A stretch of DNA of 64,000 nt from Falsiroseomonas sp046052145 (GCA_046052145.1 JBJOMW010000001.1:124001-188000), one strand, 5' to 3'. Positions 42,947-51,698 are shown, numbered from the stretch's first letter. Program-made: numbers and translations. The notes: a model not told the origin generated them from the letters alone.

Positions 42947-43435
42947 TCACCCGGCCTGCGCCGCACCCGCGGGCCGGGCTGGGCCCGGCGCCTGGGTAGG
43001 GGCCGCGGCGCCGCGCGCGATATCCCGCAGGCAGGCCGCTTCGGCCCGCCGCGCAGCGCCGATGGCGCGCGCCGCGGCAAAGGCCACGCGCAGCCCGGGC
43101 TGCACGCCGGGTTCTGGGTAGAGCACCAGATCCAGATGACATTGGCTGGCCTGATAGTGCCAGATTTCGGCCGAACCTTCCGCCCGACGCAGCCGGGGCG
43201 GGCCGAGCCAGTGCAGCACGGCCTCCGGCGTCTGGCCCACCAATTGGTTGGCCTGCGCTGGGACGGGTCCGGAGGGGATGGCGCGTGCCGCAGCGCCGGT
43301 CTGGCCCGTGATCGCGCCGAGGCTCGCCTGATGGCTGGCCAGCGCGCCCTGCAGCGCGGCGTCGCCATCCTGGGACGCGGGCTGGGCGCAGGCGGCCGGC
43401 AGCAGCACCGCGATCAGCAGGACAGCGCGTCGCAT
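42947..43435 (-). CDS. Small lipoprotein, SmpA/OmlA-like fragment
   Basis: A 162-aa predicted lipoprotein: MRRAVLLIAVLLPAAC ends in a lipobox-like PAAC. The middle part LVGQTPEAVLHWLGPPRLRR, then GSAEIWHYQASQCHLDLVLY, has the GPP-aromatic layout of SmpA/BamE-type domains, and the C-terminus is an Ala/Pro-rich tail. I do not recognise a specific function. It lies between the bactofilin gene (63 bp upstream) and the AEC permease gene on the same strand. A second small protein with a similar layout is at 49200-49574. Confidence 0.72.
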   Translation of the reverse strand: MRRAVLLIAVLLPAACAQPASQDGDAALQGALASHQASLGAITGQTGAAARAIPSGPVPAQANQLVGQTPEAVLHWLGPPRLRRAEGSAEIWHYQASQCHLDLVLYPEPGVQPGLRVAFAAARAIGAARRAEAACLRDIARGAAAPTQAPGPARPAGAAQAG

Positions 43436-43498
43436 CAGGACAAGCGGCTCCCCGAACAGCCCCGCCCGACACTGTGCGGACGGGGCATGGCGGGGGGC

Positions 43499-44110
43499 TC
43501 AGCCCTCGGACAGGCGCGGGGCGGGGGCGGGCGGCGTCACGCCGTCGCCGAGCATTTCCATCTTGCCGGAGAGCTGGCCGCCTTCCTCCACCATCAGGCG
43601 GCGGCAGCGCGCCACGCCGATGACGCGGCCGGTGCCACGGATGACCAGCTGGCCGCGGGCGGTCAGCGTGCCGTCGAAGGTGCCGGCGATCTCGGCATCT
43701 TCCACCTGCACTTCGCCGCGGAACACGCCGGCATCGCTGATGGACAGCTCGGTCGCCTGGATCATCTGGCTTTCGACCGTGCCCTCGACCACCAGGCGCT
43801 CGGCCTCGGTGACGGTGCCCTGCAGGCTGATGCCGCGGCCGACCACGAGGGTCCGGCGCTCCGCTGCGCCGGCGCGCGGGGCGGCGGCGGCCGACGGGGC
43901 GGCGCCCATCGGCCGGGGCGGGATCGCGGTGCCGGAGGGCGGCGTCGGGCCGAGGGGCATGGTCGGCTTGGGCGCAAGGCTCATCGTCTGGGTGTCCCTG
44001 GTGAAGGTGGGCGGCAGCGGCGCGCCGAGATCGGGATCGCGGGCGGTCGGAACGGTCGCGGGCTGCGGCTCGGGCTCGGACGACTTCGGACGGCGGCTGA
44101 AGACGTTCAT
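43499..44110 (-). CDS. Bactofilin
   Basis: A 203-aa polymer-forming cytoskeletal protein (DUF583). A disordered Pro-rich N-terminus (about 1-85) leads into the beta-helix: RTLVVGRGISLQGTVTEAER, LVVEGTVESQM, LSISDAGVFRGEVQVEDAEI, AGTFDGTLTARGQLVIRGTG, RVIGVARCRRLMVEEGGQLSG. Bactofilins form nucleotide-independent filaments that organise cell-wall enzymes. ATG 44110 is preceded by GGGGAG; ATG 44128 is an alternative. No M23 peptidase partner is next to it. Confidence 0.92.
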   Translation of the reverse strand: MNVFSRRPKSSEPEPQPATVPTARDPDLGAPLPPTFTRDTQTMSLAPKPTMPLGPTPPSGTAIPPRPMGAAPSAAAAPRAGAAERRTLVVGRGISLQGTVTEAERLVVEGTVESQMIQATELSISDAGVFRGEVQVEDAEIAGTFDGTLTARGQLVIRGTGRVIGVARCRRLMVEEGGQLSGKMEMLGDGVTPPAPAPRLSEG

Positions 44111-44153
44111 CGCGCGAGGCTCCCCCATTCCTATTCGCTGATCCCAGCCGGAC

Positions 44154-44218
44154 GCCGAAAGGCCTGTCCGAACCGGCGCGCAACAGGCGTCCCTGATCCC
44201 GCTGTGCGGCCTTTCGGC
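44154..44218. repeat. 11-bp inverted repeat in the bactofilin/adenosine kinase divergent spacer
   Basis: GCCGAAAGGCC (44154-44164) and GGCCTTTCGGC (44208-44218) are perfect reverse complements separated by 43 bp. It lies 44 bp upstream of the bactofilin start. It could be an operator pair or the base of a leader stem. The rest of the 291-bp spacer contains TTGTCCACA (44270-44278), one base from a DnaA box, and no gene. Confidence 0.55.
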
Positions 44219-44401
44219 TAACACGCGCAGCCGGGCCCCTACAACGGCCCGATCGCATTTCGGGGAGAGTTGTCCACAACCTCGCGCAGCCGGTCCGGCC
44301 GTGATCCATTCCAGCCGCCGGCCGAGCCCTGGGGGCTAGGCGCGGCAAGCGGGTTCCGGCAAAGGTCCGGCCCCTTTCATAACGCCCCGGATCCCGCCCG
44401 C

Positions 44402-45382
44402 ATGACCGCGCCTGCCCTCGACATCCTCGGCATTGGCAATGCCATCGTGGACGTGCTCGCCCGCGCCGAGGACGCCTTCATCGCGGCCCAGGGCATGGCC
44501 AAGGGGGGCATGACCCTGATCGACGCCGCGGCGGCGGAGCGGATCTATGCCGCGATGGGCCCGGGCGTCGAAAGCTCGGGCGGCTCGGCCGGCAACACCT
44601 GCGCGGTGGCCGCGGCGCTCGGTGCGCGCGTCGGCTATCTCGGCAAGGTCGCCGATGACGGGCTCGGCCAGGTCTTCGCGCATGACATCCGCGCGGCGGG
44701 CGTGCGCTTCCCCTCGAAGCCGCTCAGCGGCGGGGCGCCCACGGCGCGCTGCCTGATCCTGGTGACGCCCGACGCGCAGCGCACCATGAACACCTTCCTC
44801 GGCGCCTGCGTCGCCTTCGGCCCGGACGATGTGGAGGAGGCCGAGGTAGCCTCCGCCGCCGTCACTTATATGGAAGGCTACCTCTTCGACCCGCCCGCCG
44901 CGCAGGAGGCCTTCCGCAAGGCCGCCAAGATCGCGCATGGCGCGGGCCGCAAGGTGTCGCTGACCCTGTCCGATGCCTTCTGCGTCGGCCGCCACCGCGC
45001 CGCCTTCCGCGACCTGGTGAAGCATGAGGTGGACATCCTGTTCGCCAATGAATCCGAGCTGCTGTCGCTCTACGAGACCGAGGATTTCGCCACGGCGCTC
45101 GCCGCCGTGCGGGCCGAGGTCGGGCTCGCCGCCGTGACCCGCAGCGAGAAGGGCTCCGTCATCGTCGCCGGCAGCGCGACGACCGAGGTCGCGGCGGTGC
45201 CGACCAAGGTCGTGGACACGACCGGGGCGGGCGATGCCTATGCCGCCGGCTTCCTGGCTGCCCATGCCAAGGGCCTGGCACTGGCCGAATGCGGCCGCTG
45301 GGGCTCGGTCGCGGCGGCGGAGGCGATCAGCCATTTCGGCGCCCGCCCGCAGACCGACCTGAAGGCGCTGGTCGCCGCCTGA
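44402..45382 (+). CDS. Adenosine kinase (PfkB family)
   Basis: A 326-aa ribokinase-fold sugar kinase of the adenosine-kinase type common in alphaproteobacteria. N-terminal DILGIGNAIVDVLARAEDAF and GGSAGNTCAVAAALGARVGY are the substrate-binding part, with GYLGKVADDGLGQVFAHDI next. The PfkB signature DTTGAGDAYAAGFLAAHAKG holds the catalytic Asp and anion hole. It phosphorylates adenosine, or a similar nucleoside, to AMP. ATG 44402 has no strong ribosome-binding site. It is followed by a 202-bp structured spacer before typA. Confidence 0.9.
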   Translation: MTAPALDILGIGNAIVDVLARAEDAFIAAQGMAKGGMTLIDAAAAERIYAAMGPGVESSGGSAGNTCAVAAALGARVGYLGKVADDGLGQVFAHDIRAAGVRFPSKPLSGGAPTARCLILVTPDAQRTMNTFLGACVAFGPDDVEEAEVASAAVTYMEGYLFDPPAAQEAFRKAAKIAHGAGRKVSLTLSDAFCVGRHRAAFRDLVKHEVDILFANESELLSLYETEDFATALAAVRAEVGLAAVTRSEKGSVIVAGSATTEVAAVPTKVVDTTGAGDAYAAGFLAAHAKGLALAECGRWGSVAAAEAISHFGARPQTDLKALVAA

Positions 45383-45500
45383 CCCCGGGCGCGGGGGGGG
45401 GGCCGGCCGCCACGCCAGGGGGCGCGGGTCGGCCCCGCGCCACAAGCCGCTCGCATTTTCCCTAAAGCGCGCCTATGTGTGCGCCGCATCAAGCAACAGA

Positions 45501-45551
45501 CGCCTGCCCGCCGTTCATCGGGGTGAGCTTTCGCTCACCGCCGGACAGGCG
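45501..45551 (+). promoter_or_regulatory. Structured typA leader
   Basis: CGCCTG (45501-45506) and CCG pair with CGG and CAGGCG (to 45551) across a single C-A mismatch. Inside, GGTGAGC (45522-45528) pairs perfectly with GCTCACC (45533-45539) around TTTC. The stem ends 33 bp before the typA ATG. It may regulate translation or transcript stability. Confidence 0.5.
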
Positions 45552-45584
45552 GGGTCGGGCCCCAGACAACCGGACCCGGACCCC

Positions 45585-47435
45585 ATGGACATTCGCAACG
45601 TCGCGATCATCGCGCATGTCGACCACGGCAAGACGACGCTGGTGGACAATCTGCTGAAGCAGGCCGGCGCCTTCCGCGCCAACCAGCAGGTCGCCGAGCG
45701 CGCGCTGGACCGCAACGACCTGGAGCGCGAGCGCGGCATCACCATCCTGGCCAAGTCCACCGCGGTGGAATGGAAGGGTGTGAAGATCAACATCGTGGAC
45801 ACCCCCGGCCACGCCGATTTCGGCGGTGAGGTGGAGCGCATCCTGTCCATGGTGGATGGCGCGATCGTGCTGTGCGACGCCGCCGAAGGCCCGCTGCCGC
45901 AGACCAAATTCGTGCTGACCAAGGCGCTGGCGCGCGGCCTCAAGCCCATCGTCGTCATCAACAAGGTGGACCGCCAGGACGCCCGCGCGGATGAGGTCCA
46001 CAACGAGGTGTTCGACCTTTTCGCCGCCCTCGGCGCGACGGATGAGCAGCTGGACTTCCACACGCTCTTCGCGTCTGGCCGCCAGGGCTGGGCGGATCTC
46101 GAGCTGAACGGCGCGCGCAAGGATCTCGCGCCGATGTTCGACCTGATCCTGTCGCATGTCCCGGCGCCGAAGGTGGAGCTGGACAAGCCCTTCGCGATGA
46201 ACGCTTCGATCCTCGAGAGCGACAACTTCCTCGGCCGCATCCTGACCGGCCGCGTGGAGCAAGGCGTCGCGCGCCTGAACATGCCCGTGCGCGTGCTGCG
46301 CCAGGACGGGACGGTGGTGGAAACCGGCCGCCTGACGAAGCTGATGACCTTCTCCGGCCTTGAGCGCGTGCCGGTGGAGGAAGTGCAGGCGGGCGACATC
46401 ATCGCGATCGCCGGCCTCGCGGATGCGACCATCCCCGACACCATCGCATCCCCGGAAGTGGCGGACCCGCTGCCGGCCATCCCGGTGGACCCGCCGACGC
46501 TCGCCATGACCTTCCGGATCAATGATGGCCCGCTCGGTGGGCGCGAAGGAAAGAAGGTGACGTCGCGCCAGATCCGCGACAGGCTGTTCAAGGAAACCGA
46601 GGGCAACGTCGCCATCCGCGTGAAGGTGTCGGAGGAAGTGGACGCCTTCGAAGTGGCCGGCCGCGGCGAATTGCAGCTGGGCGTGCTGATCGAGACGATG
46701 CGCCGCGAGGGCTTCGAGCTGACCATCGGCCGCCCGCGCGTGCTGACGCGCGAGAACGCCGAGACCGGCGAGCGCGAGGAGCCCTATGAGGAAGTCCTGG
46801 TGGATGTGGACGAGGGCTATTCGGGCGTCGTCGTCGAGAAGCTCTCGATCCGCAAGGGCCAGATGCAGGACATGCGGCCATCGGGCGGCGGCAAGGTGCG
46901 CCTCACCTTCCTGATCCCGTCGCGCGGCCTGATCGGCTACCACGGCGAGTTCATGACGGACACGCGCGGCACGGGCATGATGAACCGCCTGTTCCACGGC
47001 TACGCGCCGTGGGCCGGCGTGATCGAAGGCCGGCGCAATGGCAGCCTGATCTCCAACGTGGATGGCGAGACGACGCAATACGCCCTGTTCTACCTGCAGG
47101 AGCGCGGGTCGCTGTTCATCGATCCGGGTGCGAAGGTCTACACAGGCATGATCATCGGCGAGAATTCGCGCGGCGACGATCTCGAGGTGAATCCGGTCAA
47201 GGAGAAGAAGCTCACGAACATCCGCGCCGCCGGCAAGGATGACGCGCTGCTGCTGATCCCGCCCCGGCGCATGAGCCTCGAGCAGGCGATCTCCTACATC
47301 GAGGATGACGAACTCGTTGAGGTGACGCCGACGGCCGTGCGGCTGCGCAAGCGCTACCTCGACCCGCATGAGCGCAAGAAGTTCGCCCGCCGCGCCGAAG
47401 GCCTGCCCGTGAAGGGCGACAACGCGGCGGCCTGA
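45585..47435 (+). CDS. typA: Ribosome-associated GTPase TypA/BipA
   Basis: EF-G-like GTPase that binds ribosomes and helps large-subunit assembly, especially in cold or stress. The 616-aa protein has G1 AHVDHGKTTLVDNLLKQ, the switch region RGITILAK, G3 VDTPGHADFGGEVERIL, G4 INKVDRQDARADEV, domain II, then FRINDGPLGGREGKKVTSRQ and the C-terminal PSRGLIGYHGEFMTDTRGTG typical of TypA. ATG 45585 is the family start; the frame stays open 36 codons further up through a hairpin. Confidence 0.98.
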   Translation: MDIRNVAIIAHVDHGKTTLVDNLLKQAGAFRANQQVAERALDRNDLERERGITILAKSTAVEWKGVKINIVDTPGHADFGGEVERILSMVDGAIVLCDAAEGPLPQTKFVLTKALARGLKPIVVINKVDRQDARADEVHNEVFDLFAALGATDEQLDFHTLFASGRQGWADLELNGARKDLAPMFDLILSHVPAPKVELDKPFAMNASILESDNFLGRILTGRVEQGVARLNMPVRVLRQDGTVVETGRLTKLMTFSGLERVPVEEVQAGDIIAIAGLADATIPDTIASPEVADPLPAIPVDPPTLAMTFRINDGPLGGREGKKVTSRQIRDRLFKETEGNVAIRVKVSEEVDAFEVAGRGELQLGVLIETMRREGFELTIGRPRVLTRENAETGEREEPYEEVLVDVDEGYSGVVVEKLSIRKGQMQDMRPSGGGKVRLTFLIPSRGLIGYHGEFMTDTRGTGMMNRLFHGYAPWAGVIEGRRNGSLISNVDGETTQYALFYLQERGSLFIDPGAKVYTGMIIGENSRGDDLEVNPVKEKKLTNIRAAGKDDALLLIPPRRMSLEQAISYIEDDELVEVTPTAVRLRKRYLDPHERKKFARRAEGLPVKGDNAAA

Positions 47436-47452
47436 CAAGCGCACGCCCGGCT

Positions 47453-47477
47453 CCCTCTCCCGCGCAGCGGGGGAGGG
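47453..47477. repeat. REP-like palindrome, degenerate copy 3
   Basis: CCCTCTCCCGC (47453-47463), loop GCA, GCGGGGGAGGG (47467-47477), with one G-U pair. It resembles copies at 5037 and 24766, but its tail is eroded (TGGCTGAG). It lies 17 bp after typA. Confidence 0.6.
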
Positions 47478-47484
47478 TGGCTGA

Positions 47485-47518
47485 GCGTCATGCCGAAGGC
47501 GTGCCTTCGGCACGACGC
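47485..47518 (+). terminator. Stem-loop downstream of typA
   Basis: GCGTC (47485-47489) pairs with GACGC (47514-47518), and TGCCGAAGGC (47491-47500) pairs perfectly with GCCTTCGGCA (47503-47512) around GT. No U tract. The GCCGAAGGC core is the same as in the stem after rho (22172). Confidence 0.5.
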
Positions 47519-47597
47519 GAGGCCGGGTGGGGGCGCGACCGACCTTCCAGGTCTTCAGCCTCACCACACGCATGGCCCGTTCGGTTAGTCTCACCGC

Positions 47598-48005
47598 ATG
47601 ACCGACGCCGACCTTCTCGCCGAAGCCGAAGCCGCCCGCGCAGCGGCCTATGCGCCCTATTCCCACTTTCAGGTCGGCGCCGCGCTGCTGGCCGAGGACG
47701 GCGCAATCCAGCGCGGCGTGAATGTCGAGAACGCCGCCTATCCCGCCGGACTCTGCGCCGAGCGCGCCGCCATCGCAGCGGCCGTCACCGCAGGCCGGCG
47801 GCGCTTCACTGCCATCGCCGTGGCGGGGCCGGATGGCGTCGCCATCACGCCCTGCGGCATCTGCCGCCAGGTGCTGTCCGAATTCTCCCCCAATGGACAG
47901 CTTCGCGTGATCGCGCGCGATGCCGCAGGCGTAATCCACGCCACCACCATCGGAGCCCTGCTGCCGGGCGCCTTCGGCGCGGGCGATCTCACCGCCGCGC
48001 GCTGA
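47598..48005 (+). CDS. cdd: Cytidine deaminase
   Basis: Zinc enzyme of pyrimidine salvage that deaminates cytidine and deoxycytidine to uridines. The 135-aa protein is the small homotetrameric type. YAPYSHFQVGAALLAEDG begins the fold, NVENAAYPAGLCAERAAIAA holds the first zinc Cys and the proton-shuttle Glu (CAE), and PCGICRQVLSEF holds the other two Cys. The C-terminal segment LLPGAFGAGDL is typical. It stands alone after the typA terminator; an unrelated transport gene follows in 106 bp. Confidence 0.95.
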   Translation: MTDADLLAEAEAARAAAYAPYSHFQVGAALLAEDGAIQRGVNVENAAYPAGLCAERAAIAAAVTAGRRRFTAIAVAGPDGVAITPCGICRQVLSEFSPNGQLRVIARDAAGVIHATTIGALLPGAFGAGDLTAAR

Positions 48006-48111
48006 GCCAGCAACCTCCGCCATTGCGCGCGGTGGGGAAACTGTTCCAGGCTGCCCCCGTGGGCGCAGGCGAAGCCGGGCGCGGTGCTCCCGCATGACCC
48101 GGAGTTTCTGC

Positions 48112-49164
48112 ATGAAAGCTGCTGCCCTGCTCGGCGCTGCCGCCCTGGCGCTTGCCGCCCTCGCTTCCCCCGCCCATGCCCAAGCACCCGCCCCGGCCGC
48201 GCCCGCCGCCTCGCGCGGGGCGACGCCGGTCTTCGATGCGGTGCGCGCGCGCGACCACATCCGCTGCGGCGTCTCCCAGGGGACGCCCGGCTTCTCCGTG
48301 CCCGACAGCCAGGGCGTCTGGCGCGGCTTCGACGTGGATTTCTGCCGCGCGCTGGCCGCGGCCGTGCTCGGCGATCCGAACAAGGTGCGCTTCCAGCCCT
48401 ATTCCGCGCAGCAGCGCTTCACCGCGCTGCAATCGGGCGAGATCGACGTGCTGTCGCGCAACACCACCTACACCTTCCAGCGCGACATTCAGCTCGGCCT
48501 CGAATACGGCGCGATCCTCTACTACGACGGCGCCGGCTTCCTGGCGCGCCGCCAGCCTGGGCTCACCAGCGCGCGCGGCCTCGATGGCGCGACCGTCTGC
48601 GTGCAGACCGGCACGACGAATGAGCTGATCGTCGCCGACTATGCGCGTGCCAACCGCATCACGCTGCAGCCGCTGGTCATGCAGAACCTGGAGGAGATCC
48701 TGCAGGCGCTGTTCGCGGGCCGGTGCGACGCGATGAACTGGGACCGCGCCGCGCTCGCCGGCACGCGCATGCGCGCGCCGAACCCGAACGACTTCGTGCT
48801 GCTGCCGGAGGTCCTCTCGAAGGAGCCCTACAGCCCCGTCGTCGCGCAGGGTGACGTCCGCTGGCTCGAGATCGTGCGCTGGGTCGGCTTCGCCCTGATC
48901 GAGGCGGAGGAGAACGGCGTCACCAGCGCGAATGTCGAACGCATGCTGGCCAGCCAGGACCCGCAGATCCAGCGCCTGCTGGGTGTCTCCGGCGGGTTCG
49001 GGCAGATGCTCGGCCTCGACAATCGCTGGGTCTTCAACGCGCTCAAGGCCGTCGGCAACTGGAACGAGATCTTCGAGCGCAACCTCGCGCCGCTCGGCAT
49101 CGATCGCGGCATCAACCGGCTCTGGAGCCAGGGCGGCACCCTCTACGCCCCCGCATTCCGGTAA
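48112..49164 (+). CDS. Amino-acid ABC transporter substrate-binding protein (AapJ/BztA-like)
   Basis: A 350-aa periplasmic binding protein of the polar amino-acid group. The signal peptide KAAALLGAAALALAALAS ends near AHAQ. The fold opens with VFDAVRARDHIRCGVSQGTP and GFSVPDSQGVWRGFDVDFCR, typical of AapJ, and continues RFTALQSGEIDVLSRNTTYT, GATVCVQTGTTNELIVADYA and FVLLPEVLSKEPYSPVV. I chose ATG 48112 because GGAG lies 8 nt upstream; ATG 48094 is an alternative. The permease and ATPase genes aapQMP are not beside it, so it is an orphan here or uses components elsewhere. Confidence 0.88.
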   Translation: MKAAALLGAAALALAALASPAHAQAPAPAAPAASRGATPVFDAVRARDHIRCGVSQGTPGFSVPDSQGVWRGFDVDFCRALAAAVLGDPNKVRFQPYSAQQRFTALQSGEIDVLSRNTTYTFQRDIQLGLEYGAILYYDGAGFLARRQPGLTSARGLDGATVCVQTGTTNELIVADYARANRITLQPLVMQNLEEILQALFAGRCDAMNWDRAALAGTRMRAPNPNDFVLLPEVLSKEPYSPVVAQGDVRWLEIVRWVGFALIEAEENGVTSANVERMLASQDPQIQRLLGVSGGFGQMLGLDNRWVFNALKAVGNWNEIFERNLAPLGIDRGINRLWSQGGTLYAPAFR

Positions 49165-49199
49165 GGGAACTTCCGGCCGGCGCATGATCTTCACAGGTC

Positions 49200-49574
49200 A
49201 TGCGCCGCCTTCTGCCCCTTCTGCTGCTCACCGCCTGCGCAAAGGCGCCCACCGCGCCGGACCCCGCCGCCTGGATCGGCCGGACCGAGGGCGAGTTGGT
49301 CGCGGCGCTTGGCGTGCCGAGCCGCGTGCATGAAGCCGATGGCCGCCGCTTCCTGGCCTATGACACCTTCGGCGGCGGGTCCTCCGTCGCGCCCTCCATC
49401 GGGCTCGGCATCGGGCGCAGCTCCGGCGGGTGGGGGAGTACGACCGGCATCGGCACCGGGCTCGGCTTGAGTTTCGGCGGCTATGGCACCGGCGGCGCCG
49501 TCTGCACGACCAACTTCGAACTGATCGAGGGCCGCGTCGCCGCCGGCCAGCGCCAAGGGGCGGGCTGCGGCTGA
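49200..49574 (+). CDS. Small lipoprotein, hypothetical
   Basis: A 124-aa protein with a short lipoprotein signal (MRRLLPLLLLTAC). AAWIGRTEGELVAALGVPSR, then VHEADGRRFLAYDT, resembles the N-terminal part of SmpA/BamE-type domains, in which a GxPxxx turn precedes a beta strand. A long glycine/serine stretch follows (GIGRSSGGWGSTTGIGTG), then CTTNFELIEGRV. I cannot assign a function. It lies between a binding protein and the AmpG-like gene. Compare the lipoprotein at 42947-43435, which has a similar GP turn. Confidence 0.7.
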   Translation: MRRLLPLLLLTACAKAPTAPDPAAWIGRTEGELVAALGVPSRVHEADGRRFLAYDTFGGGSSVAPSIGLGIGRSSGGWGSTTGIGTGLGLSFGGYGTGGAVCTTNFELIEGRVAAGQRQGAGCG

Positions 49575-49670
49575 ACGCGCCGCCGCCTGCATCCCCTGCG
49601 TCCTGAACCGACGCTTCCGCGCGCGCGCCGGCCCGGCTAGGAACGCAGCGGTTCCACGCCGGGGGTCCGC

Positions 49671-50951
49671 TTGGCCGAGCTGTTCCGCGACCGTCGCCTG
49701 CTGGTGCTCCTCGCACTTGGCTTTTCCGCCGGCGTGCCGCTGCCGCTGGTGGCGGGGCAGGTGCTGCGGCAGTGGTTCGTGGAATCCGGCATGTCGCTGG
49801 CCGATCTCGGCCTGACGGCGCTGATCGGGCTGGCCTATGCCAACAAGTTCCTGTGGTCGCCCGCGCTCGATGCCGTGCGCCCGCCCTTCCTCGGCCGCCG
49901 GCGCGGCTGGCTGCTGCCGATCCAGCTGGCGCTGATCGCGACCATCGCATCCATGGCGCTGACCGATCCGACCGGCGGCGCGACAGCGACCGTCGCACTT
50001 GCCGTCATCGTTGCCTTCCTCTCGGCCAGCCAGGACATCGTGATCGACGCCTGGCGTATCGAGATGATGGGCGACGACACGGAACGCCAGGCCTGGGGCC
50101 TCACGGCCTATGTCTGGGGCTATCGCGGCGCTCTGCTCGCGAGCGGGGCGGGCACGCTCTACATGGTCGGCTTCGGCGGCTGGCACATCGCCTATCTCTA
50201 TGGCGCGGCGCTGCTGGTGGTGGGCATCGCGGCGACGCTGGCAGGGCGCGAGGGTGCGGCGCCGCCGGTGGTGCCGATGGGCTGGCGCGCGCGACTGCGG
50301 GAATCAGTGGTCACGCCCTTCGTGGAGTTCACCGGGCGCCGCTACTGGCTGGCGATCCTGGCCTTCGTCGCGCTGTTCAAACTGGGTGAGGCGCTGGCCG
50401 GCGTGATGGTGACGCCCTTCTACCGCGCGGAAGGCTTCACGCGGAACGACGTCGCCTCCGTCGCAACCGTCTTCGGGCTGGTCGCGACGCTCACCGGCGC
50501 GGTCGCGGGCAGCTGGCTGGTCGGGCGCATCGGGGTGGGGCGCGCGCTGATCCTGACCGGCATCGCCCAGATGCTGTCGAACCTGATGTACCTCGCGCTC
50601 GTCGGCGGGGGGCGGGACATGCCGATGCTGTTCGCCCAGGTCGGCGTCGAGAACTTCACCGATGGCTTGGCCGACGCCGCCTTCCTGACTTACCTGTCGG
50701 GCCTGGTGAACCGCAGCTTCAGCGCGACGCAATATGCGCTGCTGTCGTCCCTGGCCGCGGTGCCGCTGCGGACGCTGGGGGCGAGTGCGGGGGTGCTCGC
50801 GGCGTCTCTGGGCTGGTCGCAGTTCTTCATCCTGACGACACTCGCGGCGTTACCGGCCATGGCGATCATGCTGTTCCTGCTGTGGCGCCTGCCGCCGGTG
50901 GAAGCGCGCCGCGACGAGGGCCGCGCCCTGCAACCTGCCGATCCGGGCTGA
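49671..50951 (+). CDS. AmpG-like MFS permease
   Basis: A 426-aa major-facilitator protein with about 12 membrane segments. FSAGVPLPLVAGQVLRQWFV, ANKFLWSPALDAVRPPFLGR and RRRGWLLPIQLALIATI are close to the AmpG pattern, as are ASQDIVIDAWRIEMM and FTDGLADAAFLTYLSGL. AmpG imports GlcNAc-anhydromuropeptides for cell-wall recycling; related proteins also carry other solutes. The start is TTG 49671; no strong ribosome-binding site is visible. No other recycling genes are nearby. Confidence 0.85.
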   Translation: MAELFRDRRLLVLLALGFSAGVPLPLVAGQVLRQWFVESGMSLADLGLTALIGLAYANKFLWSPALDAVRPPFLGRRRGWLLPIQLALIATIASMALTDPTGGATATVALAVIVAFLSASQDIVIDAWRIEMMGDDTERQAWGLTAYVWGYRGALLASGAGTLYMVGFGGWHIAYLYGAALLVVGIAATLAGREGAAPPVVPMGWRARLRESVVTPFVEFTGRRYWLAILAFVALFKLGEALAGVMVTPFYRAEGFTRNDVASVATVFGLVATLTGAVAGSWLVGRIGVGRALILTGIAQMLSNLMYLALVGGGRDMPMLFAQVGVENFTDGLADAAFLTYLSGLVNRSFSATQYALLSSLAAVPLRTLGASAGVLAASLGWSQFFILTTLAALPAMAIMLFLLWRLPPVEARRDEGRALQPADPG

Positions 50952-51007
50952 GTGGCGGCGCATCGCGGCGGCGCTGTAGCCTTGGGGCGCCGCAACGAGG
51001 TTTTCGG

Positions 51008-51352
51008 ATGTCCCCCTGGCTGCTCACCCCACTTCTGCTGATCGCGTCCAACGTGCTGATGATCTTCGCCTGGTACGGCCACCTGAAGGCGCCGCATTGG
51101 CCGATCTGGGTGGCGGTGCTGGTCAGCTGGGGCATCGCCTTCTTCGAATACTGCCTGGCCGTGCCCGCCAATCGCATCGGCTACGGCACCTTCACCGCCC
51201 AGCAGTTGAAGGTGATGCAGGAGGTGATCACGCTCGCCGTCTTCGCGGTCTTCAGCGTGGCCTTCCTCGGCGAGCAGCTGCGCTGGAACTTCGTCGCTGC
51301 CGGCGCCTGCCTGGTGGCGGCGGTGGTGTTCATTTTCCTGCCGGTGGAGTGA
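51008..51352 (+). CDS. DUF486 / DMT-family small membrane protein
   Basis: A 114-aa protein with four membrane helices. LLTPLLLIASNVLMIFAWYG, HLKAPHWPIWVAVLVSWGIA, FFEYCLAVPANRIGYGTFTA, QLKVMQEVITLAVFAVF and FIFLPVE match the DUF486 (DMT superfamily) family closely. Transport substrate unknown. ATG 51008 lies 57 bp after the permease stop. It is followed after 85 bp by another small membrane protein. Confidence 0.88.
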   Translation: MSPWLLTPLLLIASNVLMIFAWYGHLKAPHWPIWVAVLVSWGIAFFEYCLAVPANRIGYGTFTAQQLKVMQEVITLAVFAVFSVAFLGEQLRWNFVAAGACLVAAVVFIFLPVE

Positions 51353-51437
51353 CCGCGAATAGCGCGCCGCCGCGCGACGCCAGGGAACCGCCGGCTTCGC
51401 ACCGACTTACCGTTCGGCTAAGGCGGGAGCGCAGGAC

Positions 51438-51698
51438 ATGGGTTTCCTCTGGACCATCATCATCGGCTTCGTGGCCGGGTTCATTGCCAAGTTCCTCACA
51501 CCAGGGCGCGAGCCATCGGGCTTCATCCTGACGACGCTGCTCGGCATCGTCGGCGCGGTGGTCGCCACCTGGCTTGGCCAGGCGGTCGGCTGGTATCGCG
51601 CCGGTGATGGCGCGGGGCTGATCGGCGCCGTGGTCGGCGCGGTGATCGTGCTGCTGGTCTACAACTGGTTCGCCAGCAGGCGCACCACATCGATCTGA
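51438..51698 (+). CDS. GlsB/YeaQ/YmgE-family stress membrane protein
   Basis: An 86-aa protein of the transglycosylase-associated (GlsB/YeaQ) family with three hydrophobic segments. WTIIIGFVAGFIAKFLTPGR, GFILTTLLGIVGAVVATWLG and GAGLIGAVVGAVIVLLVYNW are the repeating Gly-rich helices. Usually induced by stress; mechanism unknown. GGCGGGAG lies shortly before the ATG. Confidence 0.92.
   Translation: MGFLWTIIIGFVAGFIAKFLTPGREPSGFILTTLLGIVGAVVATWLGQAVGWYRAGDGAGLIGAVVGAVIVLLVYNWFASRRTTSI

Noticed and set aside
44270..44278. Replication origin at the DnaA-box-like site
   Set aside because: A single near-match without an AT-rich unwinding region or further boxes does not support an origin.
22172..47518. 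Mobile element formed by the shared GCCGAAGGC hairpins at 22172 and 47491
   Set aside because: The 9-bp core is short and GC-rich, flanks differ, and each sits just after a gene as a terminator would, so shared descent is not needed.
45489..48383. 964-codon minus-strand open frame opposite typA and cdd
   Set aside because: It spans two clear genes plus a repeat-containing spacer and has no recognisable domain.
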